The position numbers were made by a program, and so were the translations under genes. From NCBI GenBank assembly GCA_033439265.1, contig JAVTVX010000005.1, forward strand, positions 3,792,001-3,856,000: a stretch of DNA of 64,000 nt, read 5' to 3'. Below the pieces are notes generated by a model, which ran no database searches, was not told the DNA's origin, and saw only the letters and a list, made by a program, of their open reading frames with translations. This document shows positions 23,557-35,263 of the stretch, piece after piece (within the stretch, counting starts at the first letter, position 1; each line of letters opens with the position of its first letter). Origin of the DNA: Dillenia suffruticosa. Taxonomy: Eukaryota > Streptophyta > Magnoliopsida > Dilleniales > Dilleniaceae.

Positions 23557-26500
23557 TTGCCAGTATCGAGTGTGTGTTGTGGTTTTTACAGAGATCCGAA
23601 GGAGGGTTGTTCGTGGACATGAATTCTTTTCTTGCGTTTGGGAAGGATCATGTGGGTTGGAATTATGAGAAAACTGGGAATCCAGTTTATCTTCACATTA
23701 AGCAGAATAGGAAGGTTGTTTCTGAAGACGGGCCTTTCAAGAAACCTACTCTTTTGGCTATTGGTAACCTTCTTTTCCCTCTCTTTTAGTAGTCAAGAAT
23801 GCTGTTTTAATGGTGATATTGGACTTGAGTAATTTTAGGTTTAGGTTCTGAATCAGCAAGTTATATTGTTGATTATTGTTTTAAGTTGTAGATTCTAATC
23901 TGTGTGGTTGTATTTGTGGTGGGATGATTAATGATTTTGTTTGATTGAGGGTAGTGCCGATGGAGCAATTGATAGCTCTCTGTGCACCATTTTTTTTTCC
24001 AAAATTAAAATAGGAATACTGATTAAGGAAAAGAGATAGGAATAAAGATTGAAGAGAAAGAGATGGGTTTAAGCCTGTTCTGGGTTCTCTAATAATTGGA
24101 TTGTGCCGGGTTACTTAATCATAACTGTTCTATGTTAGAAAAATGGGATTAGGGTTTGGTTGGAAGAGTCAAGTGAATTGAGATGAGATGAGAGAGTTGA
24201 AATCAGAAATAGAGGAGGGAGGGGCGGAGTTGCATGTTGCATAAATTTCAACGGCTTTATGTAATGCTAATCTTTTTAAAGCTGTTATTCAGAGACTTTT
24301 ATTTATTTATTTATGTTTTTGTATCTTTAGGTTGTAAACATAAAAACCAAAATCAGGCACTACGAAGAGAGAGACGAAGCTATTTGTATTGTAATTAAGA
24401 TTGTAAAAGCCAACGATAGGACAGTGGTCTAGCTGCTGTATCAACTCAACCTCTCCTCAGCTTACCACTGCTTGGCCTCAAGTCTGAACCTTCACTTTGG
24501 AAGTTCATTTTATATGATTTTAATAGAAGCAATACTGCCATCTTCAAGCCTAGAGAGCAAGAAACATACGCCGTACACTTGGGACTTTCTCAGGCTTTTC
24601 AGTAAATTTTTGGTGCATCCACCCTCAAAGCCATTATCTACAGCTTTGTTGAAAAAGCCATAGCTAAAGAAAAATTGTCCTTATTCTTTCTCTTTTAGAG
24701 CGTATCATCCATTGCTTCTTTACTTTTGTACTCGGGAGCTTTTTACTAACAGCAGCAAGGCCAGAGCCACTCTTTTCCAGGGTGTGATATTAGAGAGATT
24801 TCCTAGTGCTGTTCCTACAGTTTTTCTTACTAATGATTGTGAACCACTTGCTACTGCTGCCATGCCAATAATTGTTTACTTTAATGATCAAAAGTTATTA
24901 AAACTAGAAAGACAAAATTTTGCTGCTAGGAGTAGAGTTCAGGTGTCTAGAATTGCATTTTTGTAGTGTTTCTCTAAGCCCGAATTTCCTAAAGATTCTA
25001 ATCTCCGAAGTTCCATTTTTGTATTTCTTATTGGGTAAGACATTGTCCAAATATGACAAAATTAGGAAGATGGAAAATTTTCTAGGTCTACTTTGTGATA
25101 TTGTTGGTCAATCTTTTCTCATATGCCCCTCAACCATCCTTGTGCTGAATGGTTGGCTATTTTGGTAAATCCACTGTATGTCATTGACCAAAAAGTTAGC
25201 AAGCCATTTAGAGAACAGGAATTTCTATCAAGTTTTTGTTTGCTGCTCTATTCATTCCTTTTTCCCCCTCTGGTAATGACACTGAGATTCCCACAGCACA
25301 AATGAACTTTGAGAGCAGAGGACAAAAGCATATGATTTTCATTGGTTACATATTGAATTTAAATTAGGATTTTCTACAACTATTACTAAGCCAGTTGAGT
25401 AGCTGTGTGAGCCTCTGTAAAACTTTCTGCCCCTGAAATATGCATGAATTTTAGTTTTAGTTTTAGCCTTTTTTTTTTGTGAAGGACTTTAAAAGTGGTA
25501 AAATGGTATATATGACATTAGAAACTGTCCTCTTTCATTTGTCTCCCATAATCTTGCTTTTGGAATTGTTTCTCTCTGTCTCTCTGTTTCATGCACATGA
25601 TTGCACACATACACGTATCTGCTTATGGCATGACACTGGTATCTGCAAGCAGTTGTTGGCACTCAAGTCCATCATAATCTGCCTTTCTTTTTATTGTCTG
25701 CTCTGCAGTTAAGAAATAAGCTTCTGCTGTGGTTTGACTCGTAGGTGTTGAGGGGGGTTTTGACAATCATGAGCCTGAGTATGAAGAAATTTACAGCATA
25801 GTCATCTTGCCTGATTTTGCAGCTCTTGGATTTCCATCGGTGGAGTTGCCTGAGAAGGCATGCCATCTTCCTCATTGTTTTTGTTATTCATTTACAAGTC
25901 TTAGAAATTGAAACTCCTTGGTTGCATCATTTGTATAACATGTAAAACTGTAGGTAAGGTTGGCAGTAGATGATATCTTGATGTCTGAAGGTGCTGAACA
26001 TAAAGAGCAGCTTGCGTCATGGACAGCTGATAAGAAGCAAATGAATACATATGCAACAAATTTGCGGCAGATTGACAATGGCGTTGTTGTTCCTCCTTCT
26101 GGTTGGAGATGTGCCAAGTGTAACAAAACTGAGAACTTGTGGCTGAACTTAACTGATGGAATGATCCTTTGTGGAAGGAGTAATTGGGATGGAACTGGCG
26201 GCAACAACCATGCTGTTGAACACTATCAGGAAACCGGTTACCCTCTCTCCGTAAAACTAGGGACAATTACTGCTGATCTTGAAGGGGCAGGTATAGAATT
26301 TTTTTTTTCTTTCATTTCAGGAGTTCTTTCATCCCTTTTTTTTGCCCTTGCCTTGACTTGCAGCAAATGGGGAATTTGGTTCTGCTTTTGTGTGTGTGTG
26401 CACGTGGGAGATCAGAATTCGTATGTGCTTGGTGGTGAATGATACAAAAATTGTCATCACTTGGTTGCCTTGAAACTGGGGAATTGATTGATAATGAACA

Positions 26501-28342
26501 TGGGGTTGATTTAATTCATGTTCTTTTGGTAGCTAGCTAGGACTTGGCGAGGATTTACTGTCTCTTGCTGATTGTTGCTTATTTATAGTTCCCATCAAGT
26601 TTGCCTACGTAATCAAAGAGGAAGGCAACTTGCAATCACATTCAACAAGCTGTGATGGGAATAATGGTGCTTAACTGTTTCATGGCATGGACAAATTAGG
26701 TTTGGGTTCGGGGGGTTGCACTTTGGCTCGGAGAGAAATAATGGAAGCAACATCCGTAGGCACTTTTTTTTTTGGCACGTACAGCTAATTATATGTTGTA
26801 AATTATACCTTACATTGGAAAAGGGACAACACGTAACACATCTTTTTTCTTGATAAAAGAACATTACTAGAAGGAGAGAATAAAAGCATTACAATATGAA
26901 AAAATGCCCTAAATTTTAGGTCTTGACCAGATGGCCCAGTTAGATAGATCATTGATAGGCTTCAAACTTTCTACGCTCTTTCCTTGCCTTCCCTTAGCCA
27001 ACTCTCGCAATTCTTTAGATCCACCTCTTGATTAATCTTCCAAGCTTGCTATTTGACTCTTGAATTATTATTTTTTTTTTTAGCATAAGAATTGATAAAC
27101 TTCATCCAGTAAACCTTGTGAAAGATCTCTTTTGCTCCATGCTGATTTCACTCAACTATCTCTAGCTCGAACATTTTTCTCCCTAGCCATCTCATTTGGT
27201 TATCATGAGTCTCTCCCTCTTTGTCTACAACTATGTTTTTTAATGTATGGTAGAACTATCCTTTTTAAGTGTATCTTATTCTTTGAAATGATCGAGCTAT
27301 TCTATTGCAAATCATTTTCTTCTCGAAACAAATTTCTGTGCATTTTGATGTCTAATTGCTTCCTTTCTTTGTTTCATAAATGCTTGCAAAATCTTTGAAA
27401 TATCCCCAGTTTGTCAGTCTTGTCAGAACACTTGGAGTTTGCACCACTATCATCTGCTAGAGCTTATGATGTTTTGTTTGATCAGATGGACTCTAGGCAA
27501 TGATTGCCTAAAAGTATTTTAAGTTTGCATGGAACTCAATTTTGCCTCCTTTGACTTGCAACTTCTACACAGTTCACAGAGGTTGGCTAGAACCAGGGAC
27601 CTCAGATCATTGATCTGAATAGTACAGTAAGGTCATGGTTTGTCTCCCCTTGACATCCGCAACAAGCTTTTGACAACAAATTACACCACCTGCCCAACAA
27701 AATGGTAGTAAAAAGAAGTGTGATTACTGCTGTACTTCTTTTGAGCCTCTTTTTCTCTTATAAGACTTAGCTCAAGCTGTACTGTAACTTCTTTTTGAAT
27801 AGGACTCACGGTTTTAAATCCGGCCACCTAGTGAATTTGTGATCCTCCTGTCTTGCATTTTCTCTCTTAAATTGTTAGTAGGTCATGGTCTCAATTTCAC
27901 ATCTTCGTCCCGTCTGGATGGATTATGAACATTAATCCACATTTTTCAATGAACTGTCACTTCCATTTCAACTCTTTTCTGAATCTCCTTTGGCATCATT
28001 ATGGTGCTTTGCTGCTGAGGCTGAATTAGTGATATAAATTGGAATATATGATGTTTAGCTTGGGCATCATGTGGGAAGCACCTAGGATGTGCATGTGGTT
28101 TTAATGAATCACCTACGAAGACCCAGAGACGCACCAGTTGAGAGGAACGTGACCTTAAATGTAGGAGATTTAGTGAAGTGTAGGGATAAACCGTTAAAAA
28201 CTTAAATGTAAGTTATTTGTAAAGATATGAGTGTCAAAATTTTAGTTGAAGTGATGACTTTAGATAGAAATAAGTGATGTAGGAGAATCCGAATTGGTTG
28301 AATTATTATTATTGTTATTTTTTGAGTTTCTATGGATAATTT

Positions 28343-28373
<31 letters not shown>

Positions 28374-31300
28374 TTATTATTATTACTATTATTTTTTAGT
28401 TTTATCTTTTCTATTTTGTTTTCAAATTTTAATTTTATGTTATTCTTTTTCTTTTCCCCTCTTTCCTATTTTGATCTCTCAAACAGCCGACTCCAAAATT
28501 TGGGATTAACATTCAGTTTGTTATTATTGTTGTATCTTCCTTATTTCTGCTTTCAAATTTTATTATTATTATTTATTTTTTCTTTCTCCTCTCTTCTATA
28601 TTGTTCTCTCAAACGGTCAATCCCAAAATTTGGGATTAAGGCTCAGTTTGTTATTTTTGTTGGATAGAAAATGAATATATCTTTTAAGGAAGAGAAAATT
28701 TTCAATTTCCTCAAGAAAGTGTTGTTCCTGTCAACCTTGGTTGGCACATATTACTACCTCCCAAAAATCTTATTGGTTTGATTTATAGTATATATAGGTT
28801 CAAGCTCAGTAATTTCTGATTTTTGTATACTAGAAATTGTTAGGTATGAAGAATGTGCTCTTGAAAGCTCTGGTAGACTCTCAGGCTGGGATAGATTGGG
28901 GGAGTTCCTTCTGTACAAATCCTTTTATTAGATCTGTCCCTGCTCAGAATCTTTTGGTTTGAGTAGTTTTCAGACATATACATTGCTGTAGGTGCACCCT
29001 TAAATCAAGGATGGCCCTCCTATTTAAAGCATTCCACTTGAATAATTTGTAACTTGGGTATGTGGTCAACTTTTTAGTTTGTCTCTTGTCTATGATGTGG
29101 ATGGGCTTAACAAAAGAAATTTAGAGGTCTATGACACCAGACTTGAGTTGCTGTCCTTATTTTGGTTCTGAGTAATTGCAATTTTAAATTGGCGAGCATT
29201 TTATTTGGAAATTGCATCAATATCAACATCTTGAATGTATCTATTTTTCAATATGACCTTGAGTCTTACCTGTCTAAATGTTATTTAGTTGGTATAAACC
29301 CCTTATGATTATAAATAATCCATGGCAGCTCAGATGTTTTCTCTTATGCGGAGGACGAGAGTGTTTTGGATCCACTTTTGGCACAGCATTTGGCATTCTT
29401 TGGCATTGATTTTTCATCATTACAGAAGGTCAGTTGTATCATTTGACTCTTTTCTTGACATTGCATCTCTCTATCTCTGGGATTAAATTACACTCTGATA
29501 CAATTTAATGATAGTTTGATGGAGAGCATGAATCACTTCTAAATTGTTGCTCTGAAAAAGAGTTTTTACCTTGATCTTGATAGTGATAATAGAGAGTTTC
29601 CTTTAAGTAGCTTTATATGTAACTTGACACATGATTTACTTACAAAACTATTATTATTGCTTACAAATATCCTGTCAAAAAGATAATTGCTATTAAATAG
29701 CAACTCTCATCTGATATACATATGAATATGGCTTTTATGATTGTTAACTAAGTGGATATATATTGATATACTGCAACAATTCATTAAGCATCCTGATTAT
29801 GTTTATTCACCACAGCGGTAAGTGCTATAGTCTTTGCTTGATGCTACCTCTGTGTCTCAATATCTCCAGCATGATCTATAATGACAGAAATTGTTTGTGT
29901 TGTGCATTGGAAAGTCAGTTAAATGCTTAGGCTATTGTTTGTATGTACATGACACCATCATGTGAGGCTTGCTTTCTGCTTACATAAAATTTGAAAATCC
30001 TTATGCTATAATGCTTTGATATTTATCGGTGAAGCTTTAGATTTTGCTTGGATTATTTGGGTGTTATTAAGATTGCTGTTTCCTTATTTCCAGACAGAAA
30101 CGACAACTGCAGAAAGAGAACTTGATCAGAACACAAATTTTGATAAATGCTTAGGCTATTGTTTGTATGTACATGATACCATCATGTAAGGCTTGCTTTC
30201 TACTTAGATAAAATTTGAAAATGCTTATGCTATAGTGCTTTGATATTTACCAGTGAAGCTTTAGATTTTACTTGGATTATTTTGGTGTTATTGTAAGATT
30301 GCTCTTTCCTTATTTCCAGACAGAAATGACAACTGCAGAAAGAGAACTTGATCGGAACACAAATTTTGATTGGAACCGGATCCAGGAAAGTGGACAGGAA
30401 GTCGAACCATTGTTTGGACCTGGATATACAGGACTTGTCAATCTTGGAAACAGGTAACTTAGGCCCTTCTATTGGCTGACTAATTGTTGTAATTTTCCTT
30501 GTTTGCTCATTTCATATTGTTGCAGTTGCTACTTGGCATCAGCGATGCAACTCGTGTTTTCTACACATTCTTTCTGTTCAAGGTCAGCGAATACTTTCTA
30601 AAAATTTGATTGAACTGCCCAGTTTCAATATTCAATATGATATGGATGTCCCTTTTCCTTCCCCCCCCCTTACCACTCATGGTTCAGTTTTTTTTTCTGG
30701 TGTGACTATTCAGAATTACAAGAACCAGAGAAAATGGCATTTGAATGTTCTCCTGCCGATCCAACTGTGGACCTAAATATGCAGTTGTGAGTCCTTGGTG
30801 CTTATTGTACTTTATCCATATCATTTTTTATGACCAAGACTGCTAAATGCTGCTAAATTGTTTCAATATCTATTTCCATGTGACGTATATTCTGTGAATA
30901 CATAATCCTTATTATGAACTTTCTTAGCAAAAAGGCGTTGGGGATTATGAGGCAATATGCCTATCCTGATTTGCATCCACACCTTTTAGCAGACAAATTC
31001 TTTTCTTTTATATGAAAAATATTGCATATCATATTATGTCCTGTGTCAACATGGTATATAAGTGATCAAACATGTAATCCTGATTCTCCTGCACTTACAT
31101 CCTGTATATCACCTAATGTCCTAGTTGTATGACATATTCTCTTTCTACTACTCTATGAACATGCTGTAATTTTGGCTGTTTGCTCAACTTTTTTGTCCTT
31201 TTATTCATTTTTTAGAAATATTTTTTCATATAGCTGAAGGAATACCAATTTGACTGTGTAATGTTTTTTTCCTATCCTTTTTTTCTTTTTAATTTGCTCT

Positions 31301-34300
31301 CGTTGCCTTATTCCTTGTTATTATTGAAGGAGCTAGAAACCCACCAGTAAGCTTCCATGTATATTCTTATTTCTTGTCTCTGTATATTTTAGCATCACTT
31401 TCAACGGCTATATGGGACAACTTGGGTTCTTCCATTAATGCACTGTTTTGTTATCAGATTTTTTAACTATTCCTGATATTTACGCTTTGATTTGTCTGTT
31501 GTTGGATTGGTAGGACAAAACTTGCCCATGGTTTGTTGTCTGGAAGATACTCTGTCCCAGCACTTGATGTAAGTGAGCCAAAGAGTTTTTAATATTACTT
31601 CTTTATATCAGTGAGGGTGAAACTTTCAGGTTCTTTTTTTCCTGCAGAATGATGATCTTGCAACTACTGCAAACTCAATTTCAAATGCAGTAAGCTTTCT
31701 GTCCTGACATGTTCTCGCTTGCAGTGCATTCCCCGTGACATGATTTGTGTTCATCTAATTCCTATGAATGCCCTTCCTATTTTCATACTAATAATACTAT
31801 ATATTTGACCATGGCCTTCTTATTATACCCAAAGAATTAGTTTTAGAAAGATAACAATATCAGACATTCAAACAATGTCAAACTTCCATTGTCTTGCATT
31901 TCTCATCAGTTAACAATGTTACTGAATATTGTGTGGGACATTTCCCTGGACAGAAACAAAATTTGAATTCATTGTGAGGGTCCTATTTATAAATGACCCA
32001 TGAATGGCGTAACTTCCAACTTCAACATCGTGATCACGATTTTATTTCTATTTTTGGGTTTATTCATCTCCGGCTCTCTGTTCTAAATAGTTCAACTAAT
32101 CTTTACCTGTCTTTGAGAGGTTGTTCTTTATTTATTATCTTGTAATGTCTTGAATGTTTTGGAATATATCTCCACATTACAGGTAGTTTATTATTATTTT
32201 TGTGTTGAGTGATTTGTAATGTAAGTTTCCATCACTTCTGTAGCTTCTATGGTCATGAGATCTAGTTATTTGACTTCCCTACCACTATTCATCTATTGTG
32301 CTACTGTTCTTTGATCTTCTCTTCCAATCCCCCAACACCCCTCCCAACAAAAAAAAGAACAAATAAGACATAAAACTACACACACACACACACACACACA
32401 CACGTATGTATGCTAACAAAGTACACAACTTGCAGAGGCAAGAAGGTATCTGCCCTCGTATGTTCAAAGCAGTTATCGCAGCCAGCCACCCGGAGTTCTC
32501 TTCTATGAGACAGCAGGTATTCTTTCTTTTCTTTTTTTTTTTCTTCTTCTTTTTTTTAATCTTGTCTATTATAAATAACCAAACTACTTTGTGACGGGGT
32601 AATCTTTATGAGTGGGTGAACTGGAGAAGTTGATTTGTTTTCGATGCATAAAATTAATTTAGCAACTTTACATGCAGTTGTTGGGTGAGGGGATACAATT
32701 GATAGTTAGAGGTTTTAAAAGAGTGTCCATAATGCTAATTACAAGAAATGTAGTTGAAGCGGAAAATATACAAAATAAAATGGGATGAGGAGATTGTGAA
32801 AAGCTGCATAGAAAAAGATAATGGTGCGTGATAGAGGGAATGGGGGTTAGTTTTAGCTTGGGAAGATGAAGAACTACCTTAGAATGGCAATACTTTAAGA
32901 TAATTAGGACTGCATTTCAGGGCACATGTTTTTATTTTATTGAAACTATTTTTTTTTCCTATTCTGGTTTGTCCAAAGAATTGTTATCCAACGCTTTATT
33001 TTATGAAACAAATAGTTAGCGTTTTTTCTTATTTCTTATCTCCTTTTATTTATATGGTAAAATTCTACTTCTCTACCTTGGGGGTAGGCAGCTTTGGTTT
33101 TATTGCGTTGGAGAAATACCTATCTTAGTCATGTCTTTTCTTAGTGAAGCTATGTACAGGCATCCTTGTCTATGTTGCTTCGCCACTTTAACGGTTTATT
33201 CTTGTCATCCCCTCATCATCACCAACAAGCTTACCATCATCACCACTCCACCATCACTCATGTTTTTGCTGTCCTAGTCCCCCCTAGTTCCTATTGTTTC
33301 TTGGACATTATAACGAACTTAGGAGGTTTGGGCTTGCTGCTATTCTTGCTATTGTTGCATGGAAGTAATAAATGCTATTTCTTTAATAATGAGTACTAGT
33401 TTATTTCTTATTGACTCTTTTACAAAATGGCTGATACAAACTCATGTCTAGGATGCCTTAGAGTTCTTCCTACATTTTCTTGACCAAGTTGAACGATGTA
33501 ACACCGGAAACCCTGACTTGGATCCATCAAGAAGTTTCAAGTTTGGTATTGGGGAGTGGCTGCAATGTTCTTCTGGGAAAGTTGCATACAATAAAAGAGT
33601 TGATTACATTCTTTCTCTAAATATTCCGCTGCATCAAGCTACCAATAAAGGTAATTTTTTAAGCAGACCAAAACCACAAATACCATTCAAACTTTTGTCC
33701 CACATTCAAATAACCCCAGAAGTTCCAATTATCCCCGGAACTTTTAAAGAAGGTTTCAATATGCCTTGAAAACTGATCGTGTTTAGCATTCTCTCCATTT
33801 TTTCATCTTCTTCTGTAGGTCACGCTTTGCCTACGAGTACTTTCACATTTCTGTGAAAACTTTGAGTTTTCAGTTTTGTACACCATGGTATGCATTCTAC
33901 ACAAAATTTGATATCCTCCCTCATTTTTGCGATGAATTTGAATCCAGCCTTCAGATTGTCAACAAGGTTCCACTTTGAAGGAATTTTTGCAGTTCTTCTA
34001 TGGCTTGTTGACAGTTCTTCACTTTCTATGCCTCCTTTCTCCATCTTGATTAACTTATTTGGTTATTCATGAGAATTAAATTGTAGTCTTCAGTTCTCCT
34101 AATTGTTCTCCAAATGAGAGGATTCAAGAGAAGTCTATTTCCAACTGAGAATGAGTAAACAAGGTGAAAGAAAAAAATCAGATGGCCCATGGAAAACAAT
34201 AATGAAAATTGAAGGCTTCACTCATTTCCGTTGAAAATATGACTAATTTAATTAGGATTTCACGAAGAAAGGAGGTGTAGAAGGTGAACAGATGTTAAAG

Positions 34301-35213
34301 AGTCACAAACCGTGAAAATTCCTCTCACCCAGAGCTTTATTTGCCAATTTAAAGTACAGATTCGAAGTGCTTGCAAAAAGTTGAGGGGGAAGGTCAATTT
34401 TCATGTAGAATTGATGCCAGGGTGTAGAGAAATTGAAAATCACATTTTGAGAAGCAATTTGGAAAAACTCACCAGAAAATCACATTTCACCAGAGAAATG
34501 AAGGGAATCTTAATGCCATCTGGGACATATATGAACCTATTTCAAAAGTTTCATTTGTAAGGGGAGGGCAATTGACTGCAATTAAAGTTTATGTGGATGT
34601 TTGAATGTAAGCCAAAAGTTCCAGAAGTAGGGTTGTGGTTTTGGCCTTATAAAATTATTAATTTTATGCATTTCCAACTTCTACTAACATTATTGGATTT
34701 GAATTTCAGAACAACTGCAAGCTTTTGAAAAACTAAAGAGAGAAAAAAGTCTAGAAGGAATTCAAGTGTGAGTTCAATATTTGTGGTTTTATCTTTTTTA
34801 GGTTCTTTCTCTGTTCTTTTATGTATTGTTTCATACATGTAGCATTTATTAAATTTTTAACAGGTCCACTGAGGGGTCATTCGCCCAAGAGTGCCTATAG
34901 AAGCCTGCTTGGCAGGCTTTTCAGCCCCTGAGGAGGTGCATGATTTTTACAGCTCTGCCTTGAAGGCAAAAACAACAGCAATCAAGTATGTTTCTTGTTC
35001 TGTCGGAAGGTCTTTTTCAATTTTTTTTGGAGTGCTTAAGTTCTAGACGTTGACTCATTCTAGAGGAAAATGAATGAAATTTGAGACCTCTTTATGGCAT
35101 AGATAAGACATCTAAAAGTAAGTCCACAGTGAAATGTCATTTGTGGCAGAAGGTATGTATTTAACATAAAATTTTTGTAGAAAAAAGAAGAGGACCCTAT
35201 GTGACATGAACTT

Positions 35214-35263
<50 letters not shown>

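Larger units (their letters stand above)
26291..29333 (+). other. UBP14 intron 4 (3 kb)
   Basis: The donor is GCAG|GTATAG. The acceptor is GCTCAG|ATG, six bases after an alternative GGCAG. The intron contains a degraded RTE-type LINE 3' end (28080-28510) and a second, similar tail near 28600-28660. The rest is unassigned. Confidence 0.75.

Noticed and set aside
24472-24966. Two open frames inside UBP14 intron 2
   Set aside because: No similarity seen; they sit in a well-defined intron with consistent phase on both sides.
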